A DNA stretch of 64,000 nt from Pseudomonadota bacterium (GTDB lineage Bacteria; Pseudomonadota; Gammaproteobacteria; Steroidobacterales; Steroidobacteraceae): the NCBI GenBank assembly GCA_037200975.1, contig JBBCGI010000001.1, positions 2,480,001 through 2,544,000 on the forward strand, in the 5' to 3' direction. The position numbers were made by a program, and so were the translations under genes. Numbering within the stretch: position 1 is the stretch's first letter; every line of letters starts with the position of its first letter. The notes beneath the pieces are model-generated. The model searched no databases, had not been told where the DNA came from, and saw only the letters and a program-made list of their open reading frames with translations. This document shows, in pieces, positions 9,432 through 18,009 of this stretch.

Positions 9432-9468
9432 ATAGATGCGATCTATTGAGTTTATACAATCAATCGAT
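9432..9468. promoter_or_regulatory. OxyR operator between oxyR and ahpC
   Basis: The consensus OxyR site is two ATAG-N7-CTAT units separated by 7 bp. Here 9432-9446 reads ATAG-ATGCGAT-CTAT, a perfect unit. After a 7-bp spacer (TGAGTTT) comes 9454-9468, ATAC-AATCAAT-CGAT, a close second unit. The site lies 26 bp upstream of the oxyR GTG and about 100 bp upstream of the ahpC ATG, suiting autoregulation of oxyR and activation of ahpC. Confidence 0.85.
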
Positions 9469-9570
9469 TGGCTGAAACCGGGTCTACCCCGGAGAATGCC
9501 CGCCAACGTAGCCAGCCCCACGCATTCCGCGCCCGGGGCAAGCCAGTTTTCAAAGATGAAGGAGCACCGA

Positions 9571-10110
9571 ATGTTAGGTATTGGACAGAAATTCCCCGCT
9601 TATTCGCTCACCGGCGTCGTTTCGAACGACCAGGCGAAGGCTTTCCAGCCGTTCGACCAGGACACGAACAAGGGCAAGTGGCGCGTCGTTTTCTTCTGGC
9701 CGAAGGATTTCACCTTCGTCTGCCCGACCGAGATTGCCGCGTTCGGCAAGCTCGACAAGGAATTCAAGGCGCGTGACGCGCAGCTGCTGGGGGTTTCCAC
9801 CGACAGCGAGTACGTCCACCACGCCTGGCGCTCCACCAAGGAAGAGCTGAAGACGCTGCCGTTCCCGATGCTCTCGGACATCAAGCGCGAGTTGTCGACC
9901 GAGCTCGGCATCCTCGACAAGGACGCGGGTGTGGCGCAGCGCGCGACGTATATCGTCGATCCGGAAGGCGTGATCCGCTTCGTGTACGTGACCGATCTTT
10001 CGGTCGGCCGCAGCCCGGATGAAGTGTTACGCGTGCTCGATGCGCTGCAGACCGACGAGCTGTGCCCGTGCAACTGGAAGCAGGGCGACGACACGCTGAA
10101 GGCTGCCTGA
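9571..10110 (+). CDS. ahpC: Alkyl hydroperoxide reductase AhpC (peroxiredoxin)
   Basis: Two-Cys peroxiredoxin of 179 residues that reduces H2O2, organic hydroperoxides and peroxynitrite in the cytoplasm. The ATG at 9571 has an AAGGAG site 6 bp upstream; a longer in-frame extension to 9436 lacks one and would cross the OxyR operator. The peroxidatic Cys51 lies in DFTFVCPTE and the resolving side is a Cys pair, C165 and C167, in ELCPCNWKQGDDTLKAA. That C-terminus resembles actinobacterial-type AhpC, which is recycled by AhpD instead of the flavoprotein AhpF. The next gene is ahpD, fitting this view. Induction by OxyR is expected from the operator upstream. Confidence 0.96.
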   Translation: MLGIGQKFPAYSLTGVVSNDQAKAFQPFDQDTNKGKWRVVFFWPKDFTFVCPTEIAAFGKLDKEFKARDAQLLGVSTDSEYVHHAWRSTKEELKTLPFPMLSDIKRELSTELGILDKDAGVAQRATYIVDPEGVIRFVYVTDLSVGRSPDEVLRVLDALQTDELCPCNWKQGDDTLKAA

Positions 10111-10138
10111 GACACGTCAAGTCAGTTTGGAGAATGCG

Positions 10139-10708
10139 ATGAACATTGAACAGATCCGCGACTCGCTGCCCGACTACGCACGCGATCTCAAGTTGAACCT
10201 GGGCTCGGTGCTGACCGTCAGCGGCGCGCCCGGACTCAACGAAAAGCAGGTCTGGTCGATCGCTCTGGCCTCCGCGATCGCCGCGCGCAACACCTCGTTC
10301 GCGCGGTCGATCGAGGCGCAGGCGAAGCAGCATCTCGCAGACGTGGAGGTCGAGGGCGCCAAGGCGGCCGCGGCCATCATGGGCATGAACAACATCTACT
10401 ACCGTTTCCTGCATCTCGTGGAAGACAGTGAGTACCAGACCATGCCCGCGCGCCTGCGCATGAACGTGATCGCCAATCACGGCATCGACAAGCTCGATTT
10501 CGAGCTTATCTCGCTGGCCGTGTCGGCGGTGAACGGCTGCGGTTTGTGCGTGACATCGCACGAGAAAAAGCTGCGTTCGCATGATGTGTCGCGGGAAGCG
10601 ATCCAGAGCGCGGTACGTATCGCAGCAACGATCCATGCCGTGGCGGGAGTCCTGGAGTTCGAGCAGAGCCAGCCGGTCGCGGCCGGCTCCGCCGACCTCG
10701 CCGCCTGA
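10139..10708 (+). CDS. ahpD: Alkyl hydroperoxidase AhpD
   Basis: A 189-residue all-alpha carboxymuconolactone-decarboxylase-fold protein that reduces oxidised AhpC. The ATG at 10139 has GGAG 6 bp upstream, overlapping a spurious TTG at 10127. The catalytic centre is complete: Cys134-x-x-Cys137 and His141 in VNGCGLCVTSHEKKL, with Glu122 in the preceding FELISLAV helix. In M. tuberculosis AhpD takes electrons from lipoylated dihydrolipoamide acyltransferase. It follows ahpC with a 28-bp gap and probably shares its OxyR-driven transcript. The stop codon directly abuts palindromic element B. Confidence 0.95.
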   Translation: MNIEQIRDSLPDYARDLKLNLGSVLTVSGAPGLNEKQVWSIALASAIAARNTSFARSIEAQAKQHLADVEVEGAKAAAAIMGMNNIYYRFLHLVEDSEYQTMPARLRMNVIANHGIDKLDFELISLAVSAVNGCGLCVTSHEKKLRSHDVSREAIQSAVRIAATIHAVAGVLEFEQSQPVAAGSADLAA

Positions 10709-10831
10709 GTCGGTGCCGCAAGTCGGTGCCGGGTCGGACTTACGGGAATTAGCTCTGACGGTCGCGCTCTAGCAGAAGCGGGGCGCGCTAATTCCCGTAA
10801 GTCCGACCCGGCACCGACTTGCGGCACCGAC
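10709..10831. repeat. Palindromic element B after ahpD
   Basis: Perfect inverted repeat: 45-nt arms at 10709-10753 and 10787-10831 around a 33-nt loop. Each arm contains GTCGGTGCCG, then the AAGTCGGTGCCGGGTCGGAC unit shared with element A, then a private outer-to-inner stretch (ACGGGAATTAGC). It begins at the base after the ahpD stop and ends 14 bp before the likely Nudix start. It would form a large hairpin in RNA and may terminate the ahpCD transcript. It belongs to the same dispersed family as element A. Confidence 0.92.
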
Positions 10832-10845
10832 CTCCCTCACCCACC

Positions 10846-11295
10846 GTGGTTTTACCAGTCCAGCATTTTGATAACGCCGCAGCGCCGGCCGCTTTCTCGG
10901 CTGGTGTCGTGGTGCTGCGCAAGACCGATGAAGGCTGGCGCGTGCTGCTGCTGCGCGTCTACAACTACTGGGATTTTCCCAAGGGACGCGTCGAGCCCGG
11001 CGAGACCGCGCTGACTGCCGCGAAGCGCGAAACCCGCGAAGAAACCACGCTCGAGGATCTCGAGTTCGCCTGGGGCGAGCGCCACATCGACACCGTTCCG
11101 TACGGCCGCGAGAAGAAGGTGGCGCGTTACTTCGTCGCGCGTACGGCGACGGAGCAGATATTCCTGCCGATCAATCCCGAGCTCGGCAAAGCCGAGCACC
11201 ACGAATGGCGCTGGTGCGAGTGGGAAGCCGCGCAGCAACTGGTACCCGAGCGTCTCTGGCCGGTGCTGCGCTGGGCGCGGGATACCGCCGGCTAA
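10846..11295 (+). CDS. Nudix hydrolase
   Basis: Nudix-fold pyrophosphohydrolase of about 149 residues, possibly acting on dinucleoside polyphosphates or RNA 5' ends. I place the start at GTG 10846; an upstream in-frame TTG (10819) lies inside palindromic element B and would add 9 residues. The Nudix box spans residues 47-69: G47, E53, R61-E62 and E65-E66 fit GX5EX7REUXEEXGU, but the late Gly is Thr68 (REETTL), a small deviation. YNYWDFPKGRVEPGE just before it resembles diadenosine-tetraphosphatase-type members. Its TAA is directly adjacent to the stop of the convergent dehydrogenase. Substrate uncertain. Confidence 0.9.
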   Translation: MVLPVQHFDNAAAPAAFSAGVVVLRKTDEGWRVLLLRVYNYWDFPKGRVEPGETALTAAKRETREETTLEDLEFAWGERHIDTVPYGREKKVARYFVARTATEQIFLPINPELGKAEHHEWRWCEWEAAQQLVPERLWPVLRWARDTAG

Positions 11296-12276
11296 CTACA
11301 CGACGCGCCCGCGCCGTCCGCCGCGCAGAAAATCCTCGACGTTGAGCGCGAGTTCGTCGACCGCGCGCTGGCGCGCTTCGAAGGCCGCCCAGGCGATGTG
11401 CGGCGTGACGAGCAGATTCGGAATGCCGGGCGCGAACAGCGGACTGCCATTCACGGGTGGTTCCTGCGGCAACACGTCGATGGCCGCGCCGCCCAGCGTG
11501 CCGCCGCGCAGCGCGTCGACCAGCGCCGCGAGGTCGATCAGCGCGCCGCGCGCGGTATTGATCAGCAACGCGTCGCGTTTCATCAGCGCCAATTCGCGCG
11601 CGCCGATCAGTCCGGTCGTGGCCGGTGTGAGCGGGCAGTGCAACGACAACACATCCGAGGTGCGCAGGACTTCATCCAGCGACACGCGCTCGGGACCGAC
11701 CGAGACCGGGCTGTCGGCCTGGTGGCCGGCGCCCGGCCGCTCGGCGACCAATATGCGCATGCCGAGCGCGTCGCGCGCCGCCTTGGCGACCGCACGTCCC
11801 AACGTGCCATGCCCCACGATGCCCAGCACCTTGCCGGAAAGTTCGCGGATGGACGCGCCGGGCACGGTAAATTGCTCCGATCGCGACCAGGTGCCGTCGA
11901 TCGCCGCCTGGCCATAGGCGCGGAAGCGATGCGTGAGCGTGAGGATGGCGCCGAGCACGTGCTGGGCCACCGACACGGTGCAGTAATCGGTGATGTTGCA
12001 CACGGCGACCCCAAGCTCTTTCGCGGCTTCGAGATCGATGTTGTTGGTGCCGGTGGCGGTCAGGCCGATGAAGCGCAAGCCCGGCACCGCACGCATACGC
12101 GCCCGCGTGATGTTGTGCTTGTTGGTGAGGATGAACCCGCAACCCGCGATGCGCTGTTCCACCTCGGCCTCGCTCGAGGCCGCATGCAGCGTGACGCCGG
12201 GCAACACACGCTCGAGATTGGCCGTGTCGAGGTCGTCGTGGCTGACCGTGCCGAAATCCAGGAATACTGCTCTCAC
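11296..12276 (-). CDS. D-2-hydroxyacid dehydrogenase, NAD-binding
   Basis: A 326-residue oxidoreductase converting a 2-keto acid to the D-2-hydroxy acid, or the reverse, with NAD(P). Starts at GTG 12276. The Rossmann motif GHGTLGRAVAKAA starts near residue 157. Catalytic elements are Arg in INTARGALID, a Glu in VLPQEPP and His in TPHIAWAAFEAR. Similarity in layout is to glycerate/phosphoglycerate-type dehydrogenases (HprA-like); the exact substrate cannot be read from sequence. The RND permease stop lies only 4 bp upstream on the same strand, so it is probably the distal gene of the efflux operon, which is unusual company for a metabolic dehydrogenase. Confidence 0.92.
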   Translation of the reverse strand: MRAVFLDFGTVSHDDLDTANLERVLPGVTLHAASSEAEVEQRIAGCGFILTNKHNITRARMRAVPGLRFIGLTATGTNNIDLEAAKELGVAVCNITDYCTVSVAQHVLGAILTLTHRFRAYGQAAIDGTWSRSEQFTVPGASIRELSGKVLGIVGHGTLGRAVAKAARDALGMRILVAERPGAGHQADSPVSVGPERVSLDEVLRTSDVLSLHCPLTPATTGLIGARELALMKRDALLINTARGALIDLAALVDALRGGTLGGAAIDVLPQEPPVNGSPLFAPGIPNLLVTPHIAWAAFEARQRAVDELALNVEDFLRGGRRGRVV

Positions 12277-12280
12277 CTAA

Positions 12281-15200
12281 CTAGTTCTCCAGGCGCGAGG
12301 CCGGCGCGAAATTTGCGCCGGCCGGGACGGCAAGTGTGCCACCTGATTGCGCCTGGAGTGAAATTGACGGCGGTATGAGCTTGTACATCACGGGTGTGAC
12401 CAGCCGGGCCAGCAGCGTGGAGGTGATCAATCCGCCGATGATCACCCACGACATGGGCGAATAGAGCCCGATGTTCTGCAGCGCCAGCGGCAGCAGGCCG
12501 CCGATGGCCGTCGCCGAGGTCAGCAGGATGGGCAGGAAGCGGATCTCGCCGGCCTGCTCGATGGCGTCGTCGAGCGGTACGCCCTGCTCGCGCAGCTGAT
12601 TGGTGAAGTCCACCAGCAGGATCGAGTTCTTTATCTCGATGCCGACCAGCGCGACGAAGCCGATGGACGCCACGAACGAAAGGTCGTTGCCCGACAGCAG
12701 CAGCATCAGGAGGCCGCCGAACACGCCGAGCGGCACCACCGTCAGCACGATCAGCGTCGATTTGAAGTTGCCGAACTCGAGCACGAGGATGGCGAAGATC
12801 CCGAAAATTGCCACGATAATCGCGATGCCGATGCCGCCAAAAGCCTTCTGCCCGGCTTCCTTCTCGCCACCCAGCGAATAGTGATAACCGCGCGGCCACT
12901 GCATGGCGTCGAGCTTCGCGGTGATCTCCTGCGTCAGCTGCCCGACGTTGTACCCCTCGGCCGCGTCGGCATCGATGGTCATCGCGCGTTCGCGGTTGAA
13001 GCGCTGGATGAGCGTCGGCGCCCGCTCGAACTCGAGCGAGGCGAGCTGCGACAGGGGCAGCGTGGCGCCACTCAGCGAAGGCACGCGCACCTGCTCGAGC
13101 GCGCCGAACTCGGCCTGCTGCGTGATCGGAGTGCGCACCACGATCGGATACTGCTCGCCGGTGTTCTCCTTGAACGTGCCGACGGGAATTCCCGCCACCG
13201 ACAGCCGCACCGCGCGGTCGAGCTCGGCGGTCTGCACGCCCAGCTGCTGCGCCTTGCGCGAATCGATGCGCAGCTTGAGATTGGTGCGCGCCACGCTCAG
13301 CGGGTTCCACACATCACGCGTGCCCGGCGTCGATTTCACGAGCTCTTCGACCTTGTGACTCAGACTTTCGATGACGGTGAGGTCGTTGCCGATCACGCGC
13401 ACCGAAATCGGCGCCGAGATCGGCGGCCCGTTGGCGAATTCCTTCACATAGATACGCACGCCAGCGTAGCGGCCGAGCCGCGTGCGCAGCTCCTGCAGCT
13501 TCTGCGGCGTGGCGCCGGTGTCGTATTCGTGCAGCTGCACGAACACTTCGGCGTAGTTGGCGGCGTCGTTGCGCTGGATGTGGTTGTAGTAGATCTGCGG
13601 ATTGCCATGGCCCAGGTTCGAGAACCAGCTGCGCACTTCGGGCATGCGGCGCAACTCGTCTTCGACGAAGCGCAGTGCGCGGTCGGTCTCCGACAGCGAT
13701 GTCCCGTTGGGTGACTCGACCTGGATCAGGAACTGCGGCGTATCGGCTTTCGGGAACAGGCTCGAGCCGATCACCGGCACCACCGCGGCGGACAACAGCA
13801 ACGAGCCACCGATCGCCGCGGCGACCGTCAGCTTCGGCCGATTCAGGCACCAGTGCAGCGCCGGGCGGTAGTAGTTGTGGATGACACCCATCACTTTCTT
13901 CAGGAACACGTTCTCGTGCGACTGCGCCTTCTCGCTCAACACGCGGCTGGTGAGAAACGGAATGATGAACAACGCCAGCAGCAGGGAACCGATGATGGTG
14001 CTGACCACCGCCATCGGCAGCACGCGGATGAATTTGCCGGCGGTACCCGGCAGCGCCAGCAACGGCAGGAACGCGAAGATGAGCGTCGCGGTGCAGCCGA
14101 GGATCGCCACGAAGATCTGGCGCGTGCCGTCGAGCGCGGCCTGGATGCGTGTTTTCCCCATGCGCATGTGCCGCGCGATGTTTTCCACCACGACGATCGA
14201 ATCGTCGACCAGCAATCCGAGCGCGACCACGAAGCCCGCGATGGACAGCTGGTTGAGCGAGTAGTCGAGGAAATACAGGCAGGCGAGGCCGAACGACAGC
14301 GACAGCGGGATGGAGATCATCACGATGCCCGCGGCCCGCCAGCCCAGCGGCAGCAACGTCAGCAGCACCAGCGCGATCGCGATGCCGAAGTCGCCGTACA
14401 GGCGATTCAACCGGTGCCGCACGTTCTCCGACTGGTCGAAGCCGATCTCCATGCTGACGCGCTTCGGGAGATTCGCGGCGTAGTTGTTGGCGGCCGCGAC
14501 GACGCGTTCGCGCACTTCCAGGATGTTGTAGCCGTCTTTCTGGTTGGCGGTGACGAACACCGCGCGTTTGCCCTTGTAACGGCCGGTGTAACTGTAGGCC
14601 GAGGTGTTCCAGCTCACGTCCGCCACGTCGCGGATACGCACGATGCGGCCGTCGACCGAGGCGATCACCGTGTCGCGCACCTGGTCTAGCGTCGTATAAC
14701 TACCGGAGGTCTTCAGCGAGAAGCTGCGCGGACCGAGATCGACGAAGCCGGCCGGGATGTTGGCGTTCTCGCTCTGCACGGCGCCGATCACCTGCGCGGG
14801 CGAAAGATTCAGCTCGCCCATGCGCTTGAGATCCACGGCGATGCGCAGCTCGCGCGACGGATAGGCCCAGCTCTCCGCGGTGCGCACGCCGTCGACCGTC
14901 TTCAGCGTGTCCTTGAGCTCGCGCGCGTAATCCTCGAGCTCGCGATACGGGGCGTCGTCCGACACCAGCGCCACCTGCAGCGTATTGACCAGCCCGGGCG
15001 AGAAACGCCGGATGACGATCTGCGTTTCCGGCGGCATGTCCGGCCGCAGCGCGTTCACTTCGCGCGTGACCTCGTCGAACTTCTTGTCCGCATCGACGAA
15101 GGTTTCGAATTCGACCGCGGTGAACGACACGCCATCACGGATCGACGTCTCCATCTTCATGACGTCATCGAGCGCGGCGATCTTGTCCTCGATGGGTTTC

Positions 15201-15391
15201 GAGACCAGCCGTTCCAGGTCCTTCGGGTCCGCGCCCGGGTAGATAGCCGCGATGGTGTAACCAGGGATCTTGAAGTACGGGTCTTCCTCGCGCGGCACCT
15301 TGGTGAACGCGTACCAGCCGAGCGCGATCAGGCACAAGAACGCGACCAGCGTGAACTGGTAGCGGCGGATCGGGAATTCGAGGAATGACAT
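12281..15391 (-). CDS. RND efflux permease (HAE1/AcrB-type)
   Basis: Inner-membrane proton-driven drug/metabolite exporter of 1036 residues. The ATG at 15391 gives the family N-terminus MSFLEFPIRRYQFTLVAF; an upstream in-frame extension overlaps the adaptor gene and is rejected. The first transmembrane helix is at about 12-32, followed by the porter domain with FSPGLVNTLQVAL, six central helices with the proton-relay pair in GLLVDDSIVVVEN, a second periplasmic domain and a final six-helix bundle (VGIEIKNSILLVDF). It lies 19 bp after the periplasmic adaptor gene and in one operon with tolC and tetR homologues. The substrate range is not predictable. Confidence 0.96.
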   Translation of the reverse strand: MSFLEFPIRRYQFTLVAFLCLIALGWYAFTKVPREEDPYFKIPGYTIAAIYPGADPKDLERLVSKPIEDKIAALDDVMKMETSIRDGVSFTAVEFETFVDADKKFDEVTREVNALRPDMPPETQIVIRRFSPGLVNTLQVALVSDDAPYRELEDYARELKDTLKTVDGVRTAESWAYPSRELRIAVDLKRMGELNLSPAQVIGAVQSENANIPAGFVDLGPRSFSLKTSGSYTTLDQVRDTVIASVDGRIVRIRDVADVSWNTSAYSYTGRYKGKRAVFVTANQKDGYNILEVRERVVAAANNYAANLPKRVSMEIGFDQSENVRHRLNRLYGDFGIAIALVLLTLLPLGWRAAGIVMISIPLSLSFGLACLYFLDYSLNQLSIAGFVVALGLLVDDSIVVVENIARHMRMGKTRIQAALDGTRQIFVAILGCTATLIFAFLPLLALPGTAGKFIRVLPMAVVSTIIGSLLLALFIIPFLTSRVLSEKAQSHENVFLKKVMGVIHNYYRPALHWCLNRPKLTVAAAIGGSLLLSAAVVPVIGSSLFPKADTPQFLIQVESPNGTSLSETDRALRFVEDELRRMPEVRSWFSNLGHGNPQIYYNHIQRNDAANYAEVFVQLHEYDTGATPQKLQELRTRLGRYAGVRIYVKEFANGPPISAPISVRVIGNDLTVIESLSHKVEELVKSTPGTRDVWNPLSVARTNLKLRIDSRKAQQLGVQTAELDRAVRLSVAGIPVGTFKENTGEQYPIVVRTPITQQAEFGALEQVRVPSLSGATLPLSQLASLEFERAPTLIQRFNRERAMTIDADAAEGYNVGQLTQEITAKLDAMQWPRGYHYSLGGEKEAGQKAFGGIGIAIIVAIFGIFAILVLEFGNFKSTLIVLTVVPLGVFGGLLMLLLSGNDLSFVASIGFVALVGIEIKNSILLVDFTNQLREQGVPLDDAIEQAGEIRFLPILLTSATAIGGLLPLALQNIGLYSPMSWVIIGGLITSTLLARLVTPVMYKLIPPSISLQAQSGGTLAVPAGANFAPASRLEN

Positions 15392-15410
15392 TGCGCGATC
15401 CCCCGGTGTT

Positions 15411-16517
15411 TCAGGAGGCCGCGGGCGTGGGCGGGCGGTTTTCCGCCTGTTTGGTGGTGTCGCGCAGCACCTCGACGGCTTCCCCGTTCTCGAGGAACAG
15501 CGCGCCATCGGTGATCACGGCTTCGCCCGCACTGAGCCCGCTTTCGAGCGCGATGCTGTCCGCCGTGATGAACGCCACGCGCACATCGCGACGCTGCGCC
15601 TTGCCGCCGTCGATCACGAACACGCTGGCGCGGTCGCCGTCGCCTTCGACCAGCGCCGCCATCGGCACGTAGGTCAGCGGCGGTGCTTCGTTGGTCGGCG
15701 CGAGCCGCAGGCGAGCCACCAGGCCGCTTACCAGCCGCGGTGGCGGTGAATCGAAATGCACCTCGACCGGAAACATGCCGGTGCGCTCGTCGGCGGCGCT
15801 CGCAATCTCGACCACCGTGCCCGTCATCGGCTGGCCCGGGAACGCATCCATGCGGATCTCGCCCTTGTCGCCGAGCTTCACGTTGACGATCTCGCGATCG
15901 GCCAGCGCCGCGCGCACCACGTAACCGCGGTCGCTTTCGCCCAGCACCAGCACCGGCGCTCCGGCCGGCACCAGCTCGCGTTCCTCGGCCAGCTTGCGCA
16001 TCACCATGCCGTCGCGCGGCGCGGTGATCACCGAAAAACCGAGGTTGAACTGCGCGGACTTGAACTGCGCGCCGGCCATGGCGGCCTGGGTGCGCAGATC
16101 CTGCAACTGCTCGAGGCTGATGACCTGGTCGGCGTACAGATTCTCGCCGCGCTTGAGATCTCGCTCGGCCTTGTCGGCCAGCTGCCGCGCCTGCTCGACC
16201 TGCGCGCCGACTTCCGTCAGCTCGATCTCGGCCAGCCGCTGGCCCTTCTTCACGACATCGCCTTCCTGCACATGGATGCGGCGCACGACGCCACCCATTT
16301 TGAAAGACAGGCGCATTTCGTGTTTGGTGACCACGATGCCGCTGGTGTCGATGGGCGGCACCGCCGGTCCACTGCGGGCATGCTGGATACGCACCGGCGT
16401 CGCCTTCGCCACTTCCGGCGCGGGAGTCTTGCCGCAGCCGGTCAGCAGCGTGATCAGCAACACGAGCGCGACGATCGATGCGCCCGCGAACGTTCCGTAT
16501 TTCTTTTCAGTGTTCAT
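15411..16517 (-). CDS. RND periplasmic adaptor (membrane fusion) lipoprotein
   Basis: A 368-residue HlyD/AcrA-type adaptor that joins the RND pump to the outer-membrane channel. The start at 16517 gives a lipoprotein signal with lipobox LLTGC and lipidated Cys28. A lipoyl half-motif (MGGVVRRIHVQEGDVVKKGQRLAEI) is followed by a coiled-coil hairpin at about residues 90-150 (QVEQARQLADKAERDLKRGENLY) and the second lipoyl half (VITAPRDGMVMRKLAEERELV). The beta-barrel and membrane-proximal domains follow. Lies 10 bp after the TolC stop and 19 bp before the pump gene. Confidence 0.95.
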   Translation of the reverse strand: MNTEKKYGTFAGASIVALVLLITLLTGCGKTPAPEVAKATPVRIQHARSGPAVPPIDTSGIVVTKHEMRLSFKMGGVVRRIHVQEGDVVKKGQRLAEIELTEVGAQVEQARQLADKAERDLKRGENLYADQVISLEQLQDLRTQAAMAGAQFKSAQFNLGFSVITAPRDGMVMRKLAEERELVPAGAPVLVLGESDRGYVVRAALADREIVNVKLGDKGEIRMDAFPGQPMTGTVVEIASAADERTGMFPVEVHFDSPPPRLVSGLVARLRLAPTNEAPPLTYVPMAALVEGDGDRASVFVIDGGKAQRRDVRVAFITADSIALESGLSAGEAVITDGALFLENGEAVEVLRDTTKQAENRPPTPAAS

Positions 16518-16527
16518 GTTGCTGTCT

Positions 16528-17982
16528 TCATGATGGGTCGACAGGCAGGCGGCCTGCGGCGGTGGCGTAGTCGAGCTCGGCCTGGCGGGCGAGCACTTCG
16601 AAACGCGTGACGTTGAGATTGAGCTCGGCGCCCGTGAGGCTCGAGCGCGCGTCGATGAATTCGACCTGGCTGATCGCACCTTCGTCGCGCTTGCGGCTGG
16701 CGATCCGGAACGCGGCGCGCGCGGCCTCGGCACGCGCCGCGGCAGTGGCGAGCGAATCGGCGCTGGTCTCGAGGCGGTCGAGAGTCTGCTGCACCTCGAG
16801 CTGCACCTGCTGGGTCAGCTCATCGCGCTGCGTTGCCGTCCTGCGCGCCACGGCGTGGGCCTGGCGCACCGCGGCGCGGCGCGCGCCGCCATCGAAGAAG
16901 GTCCAGTTGAGCAGCAGCGAGATGGTCGCGTAGTTAGACCCGCGGCCGAATTCGTATTCCTCGCCCTGGATGCCGCCATCGGCGCCGAGCGACAGCGTCG
17001 GCCAGCGGTCGGCGCTGGCCAGCCGCGTCTGCGCCTCGCTGGCGCGAGTCAGCGCCTGCAGCTGCGCGATTTCCGGCCGGTTGTCGAGCGCCGCCTGGCG
17101 CAGCTCCGCCAGCGCGCGCGTGGTGGCGCTCACTTCCGGGGCGATCTGCGCATCCTCGAGTACGGTGTCGAGCGGCCGATTCAGCAGGAAGTTGAGGTAA
17201 CTCTGCGCCTGCGACGCGCCGTTGCGCGCCTCGCGCGACTGCTGCGTGACCGCCAGCAATTCGGCGCGCGCCCGCAGCACCTGGTCCTGCGTGATTTTCC
17301 CGTTGCGAAACAGCGAATCGTTCACGCGCAGGTTCTCATTGAGCAATGCGAGGCTGGCATCGACGATGCCCTGCGTGCGCACCGACGACGCCCAGGTCAG
17401 GTAACCCACGGTGATGTCGCGTTTGAGCCGCCGCGCCAGGGCCTGGTGCGAATACTCGCTGGCGCCCAGCAGCTCGCGTTGCGCACGCACGGCGGCGGGT
17501 ATCGCCGGCGCTATCAGCGGCATACGCAGCGTGATGCGCGTGTCCTGTTCGCGCTCGCGCAGGAAGGCGATGGTCTCGTTCTGCACCACGGGAAACTGCG
17601 GCTGCTGCCCCTGCGCCACGAGCAGATCGTTGAGCGTCTGGTAGGCGGGATTCAGCGCATCGCCCAGTGGCAGATCGATGGTGCGGCCGCCTTCCGAGCG
17701 GCTGTAACGCGCGGCGAATCCGAGCTCGGGAAAATAACGCGCGCGCGCTTCGTCCAGCGCCGCTTGGCTGCGCTCCACTTCGAGCGACTGCGCGCGCAGG
17801 CTCAGGTTGGATCGGAGGCCTTCGCGCACGTAGCCGTCGATTACCGCCGCCAGCGGCCGCGCGGCTTCCTCGGCCGTCTGAGCCCGCGCTTCATGGCAAA
17901 AGGCCCCCAACAGCAACAGGGCCGGCAGAGCCAGATTTCTCAGATGTTCAGTCGCTGGACGCATGTCTAATGGCGGACGCAA
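16528..17982 (-). CDS. TolC-family outer-membrane efflux protein
   Basis: Outer-membrane channel component of the tripartite efflux system, 484 residues. The signal peptide spans about 1-34 (LALPALLLLGAFCHEARAQ); a second Met at residue 7 is an equally good start. Two internally homologous alpha-helical OEP repeats follow, with long heptad-rich helices such as LSLRAQSLEVERSQAALDEARARYF and the second-repeat AQTRLASADRWPTLSLGAD. Placed between tetR and the adaptor gene with gaps of 27 and 10 bp, so the operon order is tetR-tolC-adaptor-pump. Confidence 0.94.
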   Translation of the reverse strand: MRPPLDMRPATEHLRNLALPALLLLGAFCHEARAQTAEEAARPLAAVIDGYVREGLRSNLSLRAQSLEVERSQAALDEARARYFPELGFAARYSRSEGGRTIDLPLGDALNPAYQTLNDLLVAQGQQPQFPVVQNETIAFLREREQDTRITLRMPLIAPAIPAAVRAQRELLGASEYSHQALARRLKRDITVGYLTWASSVRTQGIVDASLALLNENLRVNDSLFRNGKITQDQVLRARAELLAVTQQSREARNGASQAQSYLNFLLNRPLDTVLEDAQIAPEVSATTRALAELRQAALDNRPEIAQLQALTRASEAQTRLASADRWPTLSLGADGGIQGEEYEFGRGSNYATISLLLNWTFFDGGARRAAVRQAHAVARRTATQRDELTQQVQLEVQQTLDRLETSADSLATAAARAEAARAAFRIASRKRDEGAISQVEFIDARSSLTGAELNLNVTRFEVLARQAELDYATAAGRLPVDPS

Positions 17983-18009
17983 AACATTCCCTGTTGAAGA
18001 AGCCGGACT

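Noticed and set aside
12273-13310. A 345-codon open frame in a second reading frame of the RND pump gene
   Set aside because: The pump frame shows the full RND family pattern through this stretch; the other is Arg/Ala-rich noise.
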